DNA of 43,276 bases. Source: JACZST01 sp964195155 (lineage in GTDB: Bacteria; Actinomycetota; Acidimicrobiia; Spongiisociales; UBA5794). This document shows positions 33,304 to 41,759 of the stretch, one piece after another. The translations under genes and the position numbers were made by a program. The stretch is taken from NCBI GenBank assembly GCA_964195155.1, contig CAXMOP010000068.1:1-43276 (forward strand), written 5' to 3'. Under the pieces are notes generated by a model that made no database searches, was not told the origin of the DNA, and was given only the letters and a program-made list of their open reading frames with translations. Position 1 is the stretch's first letter, and every line of letters starts with the position of its first letter.

Positions 33304-33412
33304 GCCTCCCCCACAAGCGGCAGCGCAGTGGGGGAGGCGCGAGCAGACGGAGTCTGCGAGCGGAGGCGGCTCTTGCCGAGCCCCCCTCTGCGGAGCCGCT
33401 AGCGCGGCTCCG
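33304..33412. repeat. GC-rich inverted repeats, related in style to the 132-bp element
   Basis: GCCTCCCCCAC (33304-33314) pairs perfectly with GTGGGGGAGGC (33328-33338), and CGGAGCCGC (33391-33399) with GCGGCTCCG (33404-33412). They lie between two converging genes and may end transcription; the second one enters the 3' end of the P5C dehydrogenase gene, where it encodes the last residues. Confidence 0.6.
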
Positions 33413-35012
33413 CGTCTCCCCCGCCCGGCGAGGGAGACGAAGATGGCGCCAGTGCTGTTGCGACCGTCTTCATCTCCATGAACAGCCGCAGGTAGTCGGG
33501 CCCGCCCGCCTTGGCGTTGGACCCCGACATGTTGAACCCGCCAAAGGGCTGGATCCCGACGAGGGCGCCGGTGATCTTTCGGTTGATGTAGAGGTTGCCG
33601 ACGTGGAACTCTCGCTTCGCTCGAGCGATGCGGCTCTCATCCGAGGAGTGCAGCCCGCCGGTGAGCCCGTATTCGGTTCCGTTGGCGACGGCGAGCGCAT
33701 CGTCGAAGTCGGCGGCCTTGACGACCGAGAGCACGGGCCCGAAGATCTCGTGCTGAGCGAGCCTGGCATCGCGGTCGACGTCGACAAACACCGTTGGTTC
33801 GATGTAGAACCCGCCATCGCGATCGACTACGGCGCCACCCATCACCAGCGTCCCTTCCTCTTTGCCTCGCTCGATTTCGTCGCGGATGGAGCGGTATTGC
33901 GCGGCGCTGATGACCGGGCCGACGGGGTAGTTCTCCTCCGGAGGACCGATCGACAGCGCCGCCGCCCGCACCACCACCTTGTCGACGAGCTCGTCGTGCA
34001 CCGCCTCAACCGCGATCAACCGGGAGCACGCCGAGCACTTTTGGCCCTGGAATCCGAAGGCCGACCGCACCGCGTCGTCGGCGGCGGCGTCCAGGTCGGC
34101 AGTCTCGTCGACGATGAGGGCGTCCTTCCCGCCCATCTCCATGTAGGCCCTTTTGAGCCAGCGCTGATCCTCACCGACAACCGCCGAGCGCGCCGCGATA
34201 CGCAGCCCGACCTCTTTGGAACCCGTGAAGTTGATGAACCGGGTTCTGGGGTGATCGACGAGGGAGTCCCCCACCTCGGAACCGGGCCCCGGCAGGAAGT
34301 TGACCACCCCCGGAGGAATTCCCGCCTCGGCGAGCACCTCCATGAACCCCCAGCCCACGATCGGCGTGTTCGAAGCAGGTTTCAACACCACCGTGTTGCC
34401 CGCCGCCACGGGTCCGATCGTCATCCCGACGAGGATGGCGAGTGGAAAGTTCCATGGAGGGATAACGACCCCTGCGCCGATCGGCTGCAGCAAGGACTCG
34501 TTGGTTTCCCCTGGATAGTCGTACACCGCCAGCGGCTCGGCCATCTGTAACGCCTGATGTGCGTAGTAGCGGCAGAAGTCGATGGCCTCCGCGACGTCGG
34601 CCTCCGCTTCGGCCCAGTTCTTACCCGCCTCGTAGGTTTGCCAGGCCGAGAACTCGTGAATCTTCGACGCCATCAGATCGCCGACGCGGTGAACGAGCGC
34701 CGCTCGTTCTTGTGCGGGCCGGGCCGCCCACGCCGGGAACGCCGTCCACGCCGCCTCTACGGCCTGCAGCGCGTGCGATGCCGACGCCGACGATGCCGAG
34801 CCGATGACCCGATCGGGGCGGGAAGGATCCGTGCTCTCAATTCGCCGTTTCGTGTCGATTCGCTCTTCGCCGATGAGGAGCGGAGCGTGGAGCCCGAAGC
34901 GATCTCGGACCACACCGAGGGCCTTCTCGTAGCTGGCCGCCGGTCCCGGTTCGGCGAAATCCGAGTACGGCGTGGCTTGATAGTCTTTCAACGCCAGTTC
35001 TTCGTGATCCAA
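33399..35012 (-). CDS. pruA: 1-pyrroline-5-carboxylate dehydrogenase
   Basis: A 537-residue aldehyde dehydrogenase that oxidises pyrroline-5-carboxylate/glutamate semialdehyde to glutamate, the second step of proline breakdown. Diagnostic segments: VIPPWNFPLAI, the general base Glu in YMEMGGKDA, catalytic Cys in FQGQKCSACSR, EIFGPVLSV and IQPFGGFNMSG. TTG 35012 is chosen; GGGAG lies about 9 bases upstream. The last residues (SPSPGGGDAEPR) are encoded by a GC-rich repeat and are unlike the family. No proline dehydrogenase is adjacent. Confidence 0.93.
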   Translation of the reverse strand: MDHEELALKDYQATPYSDFAEPGPAASYEKALGVVRDRFGLHAPLLIGEERIDTKRRIESTDPSRPDRVIGSASSASASHALQAVEAAWTAFPAWAARPAQERAALVHRVGDLMASKIHEFSAWQTYEAGKNWAEAEADVAEAIDFCRYYAHQALQMAEPLAVYDYPGETNESLLQPIGAGVVIPPWNFPLAILVGMTIGPVAAGNTVVLKPASNTPIVGWGFMEVLAEAGIPPGVVNFLPGPGSEVGDSLVDHPRTRFINFTGSKEVGLRIAARSAVVGEDQRWLKRAYMEMGGKDALIVDETADLDAAADDAVRSAFGFQGQKCSACSRLIAVEAVHDELVDKVVVRAAALSIGPPEENYPVGPVISAAQYRSIRDEIERGKEEGTLVMGGAVVDRDGGFYIEPTVFVDVDRDARLAQHEIFGPVLSVVKAADFDDALAVANGTEYGLTGGLHSSDESRIARAKREFHVGNLYINRKITGALVGIQPFGGFNMSGSNAKAGGPDYLRLFMEMKTVATALAPSSSPSPGGGDAEPR

Positions 35013-35098
35013 AACAGTGCTCCCTGGTGATTCGGAGAGCCAGGGTACGCTCTGCCACGGCCCACATCGACCTCAAGGGGTAACGGGAGCGCGCCGAT

Positions 35099-35491
35099 AT
35101 GGCCGGAATGGAAGCGTCTGTGCTGGTGATCGAAGACTCGGCGAGTGTGCGTCGGCTGATCGAGGTCTGTCTCCGTCCGCTCGGCGTTCAGGTCCGCTCG
35201 GTCGAGGACGGCTTGCTCGGCCTGGAAGCAGCGACTTCCGATGTGCCCGAGGCCATCGTGCTCGATATCGGGCTGCCCGGGATGGACGGCTGGGAGGTTC
35301 TGGCCAGGCTCCGCTCCGGCGAAGCGACGCGGCACGTGCAGGTGCTCGTGCTCACCGCCCATGCCCAGCCGGAGATGGCGGATCGGGCTGTCGCCAAGGG
35401 TGCAGACTCGTTCATGACGAAGCCGTTCCGTCCCGAAGAGCTTCGGGAGTCGGTAATGGAGCTGCTCACCCTCGCCGCGGCAAAGTCGTAG
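35099..35491 (+). CDS. single-domain response regulator (CheY-like)
   Basis: A 130-residue receiver domain with no output domain. The acidic pocket Glu12-Asp13, phospho-acceptor Asp56 in VLDIGLPGMDGWEV, Thr86 in VLTAHA and Lys108 in MTKPF are all present, so it should be phosphorylated. The cognate kinase is not in the window. GGGAG about 10 bases before ATG 35099 supports that start; ATG 35108 is possible. Confidence 0.92.
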   Translation: MAGMEASVLVIEDSASVRRLIEVCLRPLGVQVRSVEDGLLGLEAATSDVPEAIVLDIGLPGMDGWEVLARLRSGEATRHVQVLVLTAHAQPEMADRAVAKGADSFMTKPFRPEELRESVMELLTLAAAKS

Positions 35492-35495
35492 CGTT

Positions 35496-36122
35496 TCATT
35501 CGAGGAGTCCGATGACGTCCTCGTCCGGCACCTGATCGAAGCGCTCGTACCAACCTCCAACCGCCATGAAGCGCCGCGGCTGCAACGGACACACCACGAC
35601 ATCGGCCACCCCACCGAGGCGCCGGATCGTGTCCGGTGGTCCGACAGGAACTGCCGCGATCACCCGGTCCGCGTCGAGACGTTGCACCAGGCGCAGCGAA
35701 GCCTCGAGGGTGGCACCGGTCGCAACCCCGTCGTCGACCACCACGCAGATTCGGCCGGCAATCGGCAGCGGCGCCCGGTCGCCTCGCAGCAACTGGGCCC
35801 TTCGCTTCACCTCGGCGAGCTGGCGCTCCGTCTCGACGCGGACGTATTCGTCCGGGATGCGGTGCGCGGCGAGGATCTGATCGTCCACGTAGGCGGATCC
35901 ATCCTCGGCCACGGCGCCGATGGCGTACTCGGGATTGCCCGGTGCGCCGAGCTTGTGTGCAACCAGGACGTCGAGGTCACCGCCGAGCCGTTCGGCAACA
36001 ACGGCCGCGACCGGGACGCCGCCCCGCGGCACCCCGAGAACCAACGGCTTGTGGTCCGTTCCCAGCGCCTCTCGCACTGCTACCGCCAGCTGTTCTCCCG
36101 CATCGACCCGGTCGCGGTACAT
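35496..36122 (-). CDS. phosphoribosyltransferase (COG1926 type)
   Basis: A 208-residue protein of the type I phosphoribosyltransferase fold. The PRPP-binding loop is VVVDDGVATGATLEAS, with GVPRGGVPVAAVVAERLGG near the N-terminus and VPVGPPDTIRRL later. It belongs to the predicted PRTase group often found with alpha/beta hydrolase domains; the base used is unknown. ATG 36122 has TATCCT (36130-36135) 7 bases upstream, suggesting a leaderless mRNA. Convergent with the response regulator, divergent from the lipid kinase. Confidence 0.88.
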   Translation of the reverse strand: MYRDRVDAGEQLAVAVREALGTDHKPLVLGVPRGGVPVAAVVAERLGGDLDVLVAHKLGAPGNPEYAIGAVAEDGSAYVDDQILAAHRIPDEYVRVETERQLAEVKRRAQLLRGDRAPLPIAGRICVVVDDGVATGATLEASLRLVQRLDADRVIAAVPVGPPDTIRRLGGVADVVVCPLQPRRFMAVGGWYERFDQVPDEDVIGLLE

Positions 36123-36129
36123 GACTCGG

Positions 36130-36135
36130 AGGATA
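36130..36135 (-). promoter_or_regulatory. -10 box TATCCT of the phosphoribosyltransferase
   Basis: TATCCT on the minus strand ends 7 bases before ATG 36122. Confidence 0.45.
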
Positions 36136-36166
36136 TTCAGGTGATTGTTTGTCGGGCGACTCGCAA

Positions 36167-36172
36167 TACGCT
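36167..36172 (+). promoter_or_regulatory. -10 box TACGCT of the DagK-type gene
   Basis: TACGCT ends 7 bases before ATG 36180; no ribosome-binding site. Confidence 0.45.
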
Positions 36173-36179
36173 GCCGGCA

Positions 36180-37106
36180 ATGCGCCGTCTCTTGCTCCTG
36201 GCCAACCCATCCGCATCCGGATTCACCGGCGCCCTGTTCCGCGACGTCGTGCGAATCCTCGAACGCGACTTCCAGGTCGACGCCGAGTGGCCGCACGGGG
36301 CCCAAGCCACCCGTCGGAGAGCGGCGGAAGCGGCGGGCGAGGGTTACCACGTCGTCGCCGCGATGGGGGGTGACGGCGTCGCGCACCACGTCGCAAATGG
36401 CTTGGCCTACACCGCAGCGTCCCTCGGCATCATCCCGGCAGGCACGACCAACGTCCTTGCTCGTATCTTTCGACTTCACGGCGAGCCCAAGCGGGCCGCG
36501 GCGGCCATGGCGTCACTCCCGGCGCTCCCAACGCGGATGGCCGCGCTCGAAGCTGAGACTGCGTCAGGGACGATGACGGAGCTTGCGACGTTTGCCGTCG
36601 GCGCCGGCTTCGACGCCGACGTCGTTGCCCTCGCCGAGGAGCGACCGCAGTCGAAGATCTGGCTCGGCGGGGCACACTACGCCCAGTCCGCGCTCTCGAA
36701 GCTAGTTCTCGATTGGAGGAACCGTCCTCCCAACCTGAGCGTCACCGCCAATGGGGAACGCGCAGACGGGGTCGCTGCGATGGTTCAGGTCCATTACCCG
36801 TACACGTTCTTGGGGCCGATACCCCTCCAGATCACCACGGGCCCTGTCGATGGTCTCGCCGCCATCTGCGTCGCAAACCTCGAAGTGCACCGCTCCGCGG
36901 AAATCTTCCTGCGCGCCATGTTTCGCCGCCCAATGGCCGAGCGACTCGACGCCGCCGTCTGGCATGGATTTGGCGAGCTGGTGGTCGATGCCGAACCCCC
37001 CACACCGTTCCAGGCCGACGGGGAGCTCCTCGGTGTCGCCGACCGGCTCGTGGTCACCGACGCCCCCGAAGCGCTACTCGCGCTCAGGCCGCGGGTTCAA
37101 GACTGA
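36180..37106 (+). CDS. diacylglycerol kinase-type lipid kinase (DagK_cat)
   Basis: A 308-residue protein of the DagK/YegS/sphingosine-kinase family. The N-terminal LLLANPSASG, the nucleotide loop AAMGGDGVAHHVANGL and IIPAGTTNVLAR are diagnostic. It phosphorylates a lipid such as diacylglycerol; in actinobacteria homologues also act on other lipids. ATG 36180 is supported by TACGCT 7 bases upstream. Its 3' end overlaps the convergent mscS gene by 10 bases. Confidence 0.92.
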   Translation: MRRLLLLANPSASGFTGALFRDVVRILERDFQVDAEWPHGAQATRRRAAEAAGEGYHVVAAMGGDGVAHHVANGLAYTAASLGIIPAGTTNVLARIFRLHGEPKRAAAAMASLPALPTRMAALEAETASGTMTELATFAVGAGFDADVVALAEERPQSKIWLGGAHYAQSALSKLVLDWRNRPPNLSVTANGERADGVAAMVQVHYPYTFLGPIPLQITTGPVDGLAAICVANLEVHRSAEIFLRAMFRRPMAERLDAAVWHGFGELVVDAEPPTPFQADGELLGVADRLVVTDAPEALLALRPRVQD

Positions 37107-37951
37107 TCGCCGCCCCGGACGATCTGCAGATGCGGATAGGCAAGCTCGATCCCTTCGGCATCGAGCCGGTACTTCACCCTCCTCAGGAACTCCCGCTTCA
37201 CCGCCCAGCGCTGCTCGGGGGCGGTGGTGAAGACCGTCCGAATCACTACCGCGGAGTCACCAAGCTCGTCCACGCCGAGAACGACCGGGTCGCCGGCGTG
37301 CGCCTTTGCCCACTCCGGGTCCGCGGCAAATCGAGCGGCTTCGTCGCCGATCGCCCCGATCGCCGAGTCGACATCCGAGTCGTAGCTGATGCCGAGGTCG
37401 ATCACCATCCGGCTGAAATCCGGGGTGAGGTTGGTGGCGACGCGCACCTCCCCGTTCGGAACATGGTGAATCGCCCCATCCAGTGACCGCAACACCGTGG
37501 TACGCAGGCGGATGTCCTCGACTATGCCGCTGGCGCCGGCGATCGAAACCGAGTCGCCAAGCGCGTACTGGTCCTCGACAAGCACAAAGAACCCGCCGAT
37601 GACGTCCTTTACGAAGTCCTGGGCGCCGAAGCCGATAGCCAGCCCGATGATGCCAACCCCTGCGACCAGGGGGGCGATCGGAATGCCCCAGATGAGCATG
37701 ATGTAGACCACCGCGCCGACGCTCATGACGATCACGAAAAGGTTCTCCATTGTGCGCGCAATCGTGTCGAGCCGTTGTGCCCTGGCCCGCTCCCCCAGAT
37801 CCTCGGCATCGGACAATTTCGATACCTTCGACAGGACCCATCGACGGATGAGACGGTGCACGATGAACCAGAGGATCAGCGCACCGATGAGCACGGCCGC
37901 AGTCCACAACGCGTTGTGGACCCACTCCGGCCATGTCGAGAACGCGCTCAC
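37097..37951 (-). CDS. mscS: MscS-type mechanosensitive channel
   Basis: A 284-residue small-conductance channel. An N-terminal hydrophobic segment, a second helix and the pore helix GVGIIGLAIGFGAQDFVKDVIGG (about residues 100-122) precede the beta domain with the family DQYALGDSVSI. It should gate in response to membrane tension. GTG 37951 overlaps the stop of the GTPase gene (GTGA); it is the last gene of a three-gene operon with two GTPases, which links the channel to membrane-associated GTPases. Confidence 0.92.
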   Translation of the reverse strand: MSAFSTWPEWVHNALWTAAVLIGALILWFIVHRLIRRWVLSKVSKLSDAEDLGERARAQRLDTIARTMENLFVIVMSVGAVVYIMLIWGIPIAPLVAGVGIIGLAIGFGAQDFVKDVIGGFFVLVEDQYALGDSVSIAGASGIVEDIRLRTTVLRSLDGAIHHVPNGEVRVATNLTPDFSRMVIDLGISYDSDVDSAIGAIGDEAARFAADPEWAKAHAGDPVVLGVDELGDSAVVIRTVFTTAPEQRWAVKREFLRRVKYRLDAEGIELAYPHLQIVRGGDQS

Positions 37952-39003
37952 GCTTCCTCCTCCAGGTGCACGGTGAGTTCGGCGGACGCCACCGCGATCG
38001 AGGCCAGGATCGCGGCCAGCTCAGCGCGGTCGGTGATCGCAGCTCCCACGGCCTGCCGGTCGGTCGGATCCATCAAGACTCGCTCGGTCGTGGGCCCGCC
38101 AAGGTCAAGGTCGTCGAGGGTGGAAGCGAGCCACACGTCGTTGTGCGCGGTCCTGGCGATCCGCTCGGCGTGGCCGGAGCCCGCCCCCTTGCCGAGCCCA
38201 GCCTCCTCGCCGAGCAGACGCGCCGCAGCGACAATGTCTTCGACGATCTTCGCCACGGCGGCGTGCTTGGACGCCAGGCGTTCGTCGAGGGCGATGCGCA
38301 CCGCATCGATGCCGGCAGGTGGTCCCACTGCAGGGTCGGCGGCGACGACGAATGGAGTGGGATCAAGGAAACCGTCGTCGTTCAATTTGATCGTCAAATC
38401 CTCGGTGACCAGCTCGAGGGCGTTCACGTCCTCGATATCGGCCTTCTGCAACAGATCCGCCTTGTTGAGCACGAACAGGAACTGACGCTCGTAGCCAGAC
38501 AACGGGCTGAGGAAGTCATCATGCAGTGTCGGGTCGTTGTACTTGACCGGATCGAACACCCAGATCACGGCGTCCACGTGGGGCAGCAGATCCTCGACCG
38601 TGGCCCGATGATCGTCGACGATGCTGTCGATGTCCGGGAGGTCGACCAAGGCCACCGACGACATCCAATCGTTGTCGGCGATCTGCGTGATGCCCATCGA
38701 TCGAAGCAATGCGCGCATGGTCTCGTCGTTGGCCGGTGCCCATGCCATTGGCTGGTTCGTGTGCGGCCGGATCGCGCTCGTCGACGCGATCTCGCGACCG
38801 GCGAGGGCGTTCAGCAAGCTCGACTTACCGGATCCCGTGCCGCCGGCGATCGCGACCACGATCGCACCGCCGAGGTAATCGCGCCGGCGACGCTGCGCGA
38901 CGGCGATCGTTGCCGCCGCCTCGCGGTCCGCGGGCGGAGCGACCCCAGCCGCGTTCGCCACCGCGAGGTCGAGCAGATCAACAAGCTCGCCGAGCTCAGC
39001 CAT
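37948..39003 (-). CDS. P-loop GTPase, second of a tandem pair
   Basis: A 351-residue GTPase. G1 is GGTGSGKS (54-61), G3 is DLPD (121-124) and G4 is NKAD (180-183), so nucleotide binding and guanine recognition look intact. The helical C-terminal half (about 220-351) shows no known domain. The family resembles dynamin-like/YfjP-type GTPases that occur as adjacent pairs in actinobacteria, but I cannot name it closely. ATG 39003 lies inside the end of the preceding GTPase (8-base overlap), so the two are translationally coupled. No transmembrane segment. Confidence 0.82.
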   Translation of the reverse strand: MAELGELVDLLDLAVANAAGVAPPADREAAATIAVAQRRRRDYLGGAIVVAIAGGTGSGKSSLLNALAGREIASTSAIRPHTNQPMAWAPANDETMRALLRSMGITQIADNDWMSSVALVDLPDIDSIVDDHRATVEDLLPHVDAVIWVFDPVKYNDPTLHDDFLSPLSGYERQFLFVLNKADLLQKADIEDVNALELVTEDLTIKLNDDGFLDPTPFVVAADPAVGPPAGIDAVRIALDERLASKHAAVAKIVEDIVAAARLLGEEAGLGKGAGSGHAERIARTAHNDVWLASTLDDLDLGGPTTERVLMDPTDRQAVGAAITDRAELAAILASIAVASAELTVHLEEEA

Positions 39004-40294
39004 CAACGCTCTCCACGCTCTTGCTGAGGAGTCGTTCGACACGCTCGGTGGTCTCGGACACCACGGCTCCAGCCGCCTGTCGCAACTGGGACGCCGAAAC
39101 AGGAGACTCGCTGCCGAGGGCATCCATGAACTGGTCGATTCGATGTTCGGCGGCATCGCGGAGGGCCAAGGTCAGACTGTGGTTTCCCGCCATGCGCAGG
39201 TCGGCGACCTGATCCCCGAGCGCAGAGCGAATCCTTCGATCCGGGAGCATGGCGAGGTCGGCGGCGAGACGCCACATCTGCTGCTCGACGGCCCTGCGCT
39301 GCAGTGGGTGGAATGAGGGCTTGCGCATCCGGGCAACTGCGCCATCGGTGATCTCTTGTTTCCACGCATCAAGGGGTGCCGCGTCAAGGGGACCGGCGGC
39401 CTCGGCTGCGTCGCGGGCCACGGCTCCAACCCTTGGGTGGAGCGAGGGGTCCTTGACCACAGACTCCATGGCCCGGGTCGTCGTGGTTGCGACGGTATCG
39501 AGCAGCATTTTGGAGGCAAGCGGCCACGAAAGTCGTGCGGAGGCTGCGAGGCGCCCACGATCGATGCGGGCGTCGGCGAGGTTCCGCTCGGCAATGTCGA
39601 CGAGCTCGTCGACATGTACGTCATGATCTTCGATTTGCTGGGCGATCATCTCCACCTGATCCTCCACGAATACCGCGGCGCCAAGATCGCGCCTGGCGAC
39701 GATCTCGGTGCGACCCAATCCGGCGATGCGGTCTCTGAGCATCGCACCGTGGATGTTGCCGGTTGCCGACTCCGGAACGATCGTCAACTCACCTTCGAGC
39801 GAAGCAATCACATCCACCGTGATCGCTGCCGCCAGCGCCGGGTCGTCGGGGATCCGGTTGAGAGCAACGACGGTCGGCACGCCCCGACGCTCCAGCTCCA
39901 TGGTCAGGTCGCGGACGATGACGTCCGCGTACCGTTCGGGCGTGAGCACAACGACGGCCAGGTCGGTTCGGTCGAGGGCGTGGGTCACCCCGTCGGGATC
40001 CAGCTCGAACGGGGGTGTGTCGATCAGTATCAGTCCCCGCGAGCCAATCGGCCAGATCTCAGCGTCCGTTGTCGTCGGCCGGATCGGGCCTACGGCGGCT
40101 ATCTCGGCACCGGCGAGCACATTGAACAGCGCGGACTTTCCGGTACCGGTCGGCCCGACGAGCGCCACCACCAGATTGGGGGTCAAGCCGGTCTCGTCGA
40201 CAAGGCGATGCAGCGGCCCGATGGCGGGTTCGGCGACCGCCGCGTCGACCTCTCGGAGGAGATCCCGCAGTTCTATCGCAGCTGGACTGGTCAT
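38996..40294 (-). CDS. P-loop GTPase with divergent G4, first of a tandem pair
   Basis: A 432-residue GTPase. G1 is GPTGTGKS (47-54), G3 is DTPP (92-95, no Gly) and the G4 position reads NRIP (146-149) instead of NKxD, so guanine specificity may be altered or lost. The C-terminal half is helical and Ala-rich. It may act as the regulatory half of a dynamin-like heterodimer with the following GTPase; that is inference. The upstream DNA is a 593-base repeat array with no clear promoter. Confidence 0.8.
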   Translation of the reverse strand: MTSPAAIELRDLLREVDAAVAEPAIGPLHRLVDETGLTPNLVVALVGPTGTGKSALFNVLAGAEIAAVGPIRPTTTDAEIWPIGSRGLILIDTPPFELDPDGVTHALDRTDLAVVVLTPERYADVIVRDLTMELERRGVPTVVALNRIPDDPALAAAITVDVIASLEGELTIVPESATGNIHGAMLRDRIAGLGRTEIVARRDLGAAVFVEDQVEMIAQQIEDHDVHVDELVDIAERNLADARIDRGRLAASARLSWPLASKMLLDTVATTTTRAMESVVKDPSLHPRVGAVARDAAEAAGPLDAAPLDAWKQEITDGAVARMRKPSFHPLQRRAVEQQMWRLAADLAMLPDRRIRSALGDQVADLRMAGNHSLTLALRDAAEHRIDQFMDALGSESPVSASQLRQAAGAVVSETTERVERLLSKSVESVDG

Positions 40295-40319
40295 GGCAGT
40301 CGCTATTACAACACAAGAG

Positions 40320-40363
40320 TGGCGAGTCGCGAGACGCGAGACGCGAGTCCGGAGTCGCGAGTT
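40320..40363. repeat. GCGAGTC/GCGAGAC tandem micro-repeat, left block
   Basis: Short words built on TCGCGAG and ACGCGAG follow each other here; a larger block lies at 40588-40661 and a third at 40464-40504. Confidence 0.6.
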
Positions 40364-40384
40364 ACCAGTTACCAGTTGCCAGTA

Positions 40385-40463
40385 CCGAATTGCTTTCGAC
40401 TCGCTCTGTCGCGATCACGCAGTCAGGCGGCGAGCCCCTGCGAGCCGCCCAACAAACAACAGG
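40385..40463. repeat. 79-base dispersed repeat, copy 1
   Basis: Begins CCGAATTGCTTTCGACTCGC and contains an inverted repeat GGCGGC/GCCGCC around a 12-base loop, then a CCCAACAAACAACAGG end. Confidence 0.75.
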
Positions 40464-40507
40464 CGAGTCGCGAGACGCGAGTCGTGAGTCGTGAGTCGCG
40501 AGTCAGA

Positions 40508-40586
40508 CCGAATTGCTTTCGATCAACTCTGTCGCGATAACACAGTCAGGCGGCGAGCCCCTGCGAGCCGCCCAATAAGCAACAGG
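40508..40586. repeat. 79-base dispersed repeat, copy 2
   Basis: Same length and layout as copy 1, with a few substitutions (GATCAACTC for GACTCGCTC, CACAGTC for CGCAGTC). Confidence 0.75.
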
Positions 40587-40587
40587 A

Positions 40588-40661
40588 GAGTCGCGAGTCG
40601 CGAGTCGCGAGTCGCGAGACGCGAGACGCGAGACGCGAGACGCGAGACGCGAGTCGCGAGT
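40588..40661. repeat. GCGAGTC/GCGAGAC tandem block
   Basis: A nearly perfect tandem: GAGTCGCGAGTCGCGAG units followed by several GACGCGA units, with one return to GAGTCGCGAG at the end. Confidence 0.7.
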
Positions 40662-40718
40662 TGCCAGTTACCAGTTCCGAATCGCTCGTGGGCTGCCAAG
40701 TCGCGAGCTACCAGCGGA

Positions 40719-40793
40719 CCGAATTGCTTTCGACTCGCTCCGTCGCGATCACGCAGTCAGGCGGCGAGCCCCTGCGAGCCGCCCAGCAAACAT
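40719..40793. repeat. 79-base dispersed repeat, copy 3
   Basis: Matches copy 1 through the GGCGGC/GCCGCC hairpin; the 3' tail differs (CAGCAAACATGG). Confidence 0.75.
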
Positions 40794-40801
40794 GGCCAGT
40801 T

Positions 40802-40875
40802 CTGAATTGCTTTCTACTGGCTCTGTTGCGATCACGCAGTCAGGCGGCGAGCCCCTGCGAGCCGCCCAACAAGCA
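40802..40875. repeat. 79-base dispersed repeat, copy 4
   Basis: Matches copy 1 through the GGCGGC/GCCGCC hairpin, with a substituted 5' part (TTTCTACTGGC) and an AACAAGCATGG tail shared with copy 3. It ends about a dozen bases from the mca stop. Confidence 0.75.
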
Positions 40876-40887
40876 TGGCGCCGCCCA

Positions 40888-41733
40888 TCAAGTATCGCCG
40901 GCGAAGAGATCGTCCACGATCCCATCCAGCTCCACCCGCGATGCCAGCAACTGGAAGTCCTCATACGGATATGCCGCTTTGATCAGGTCTGCCGGTACCC
41001 GGAACCAGGGTCCGTCGGGGGCGACCTGGGTGCGATGAGCCGCCAGCGCGGCCCGGGCAAGATCGATGTAATCCCCCACCTCGATGCGGGCGGCGACTGG
41101 ATCCTCGGCACCATTGTCGCGAGCTTCGAGGAACTCGCCGTACGGGGATTCGAGTCCGTCTTCCTGCATGGCCGCATGCAGCGTTCGCACCCGACGCAGT
41201 GACCAGATCGGCGCAAAGAGGTTCGTTACCTCCCATGGCTCCCCCGCGCTCGGGAACCGGGAAGGGTCGGATGCGGCTTCGAACAACGGCACCGAAAGCG
41301 CGTGCACCCGGAGATGGTCCGGATGCGGGTACCACTCGTGGTTGTCGTATCCGAGAATGACCTGCGGCCGCTCGGAGCGGACGATGGCGACTAGTCGCTC
41401 GAGCACCGCTTCGGCATCGGCGTTGACAAACGCGTCCTTGTGCTCGTTGGGTGGTGTGTCCGGCATCCCCGAATCGCGATAGCCCAGCATGATCACGTCA
41501 TCGAATCCCAGGATGTCGGCGGCCTCCTGCAGCTCGCGGCGGCGGACGGCGCCAATGTCGCGGCGGGCCTCTGCGGAGTCGGCGGCAGGATTGAGAACAT
41601 CGCCGGCCTCACCACCGGTGGCCGTGACGAGAACGGTACGCACCCCTTCGTCGCCGTACCGGGCGACGGTTGCCGCGGCCTTGCTCGATTCGTCATCAGG
41701 ATGGGCATGGAAAGCGAGGAGCGTCCGGGTCAT
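40888..41733 (-). CDS. mca: mycothiol S-conjugate amidase
   Basis: A 281-residue PIG-L/LmbE-family zinc hydrolase. The Zn site motif is HAHPDDES (9-16), with a second site in EWYPHPDH. Lys18 follows the motif (DDESSK), which is the residue that distinguishes Mca from the related MshB deacetylase. Other matches are TATGGEAGDVLNPA and the GYRDSGMP segment. Mca cleaves mycothiol conjugates of electrophiles and drugs, leaving a mercapturic acid for export. ATG 41733 begins the conserved sequence. Mycothiol is confined to Actinomycetota, so this supports the host assignment. Confidence 0.92.
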   Translation of the reverse strand: MTRTLLAFHAHPDDESSKAAATVARYGDEGVRTVLVTATGGEAGDVLNPAADSAEARRDIGAVRRRELQEAADILGFDDVIMLGYRDSGMPDTPPNEHKDAFVNADAEAVLERLVAIVRSERPQVILGYDNHEWYPHPDHLRVHALSVPLFEAASDPSRFPSAGEPWEVTNLFAPIWSLRRVRTLHAAMQEDGLESPYGEFLEARDNGAEDPVAARIEVGDYIDLARAALAAHRTQVAPDGPWFRVPADLIKAAYPYEDFQLLASRVELDGIVDDLFAGDT

Positions 41734-41759
41734 GATGATCGGGAGTTAAGCAGGAGGGG

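Larger units (their letters stand above)
40295..40887. other. gene-free repeat array
   Basis: This gap between the GTPase operon and mca holds only repeats: four copies of a unit of about 75-79 bases, GCGAGTC and GCGAGAC tandems, and CCAGTTACCAG words. No protein gene or RNA gene is recognised. It is not a CRISPR: units are unequal in spacing, and the stretches between them are low-complexity and alike. Confidence 0.7.

Noticed and set aside
33304..33412. third full copy of the 132-bp element
   Set aside because: The hairpin style is similar, but the sequence does not align along its length with 83-214.
40320..40875. CRISPR array
   Set aside because: Repeat copies are separated by unequal, low-complexity tandems rather than unique spacers of constant length, and no cas genes are nearby.
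40888..41733. MshB (GlcNAc-Ins deacetylase)
   Set aside because: Lys follows the DDESS motif and overall matches favour the Mca amidase.
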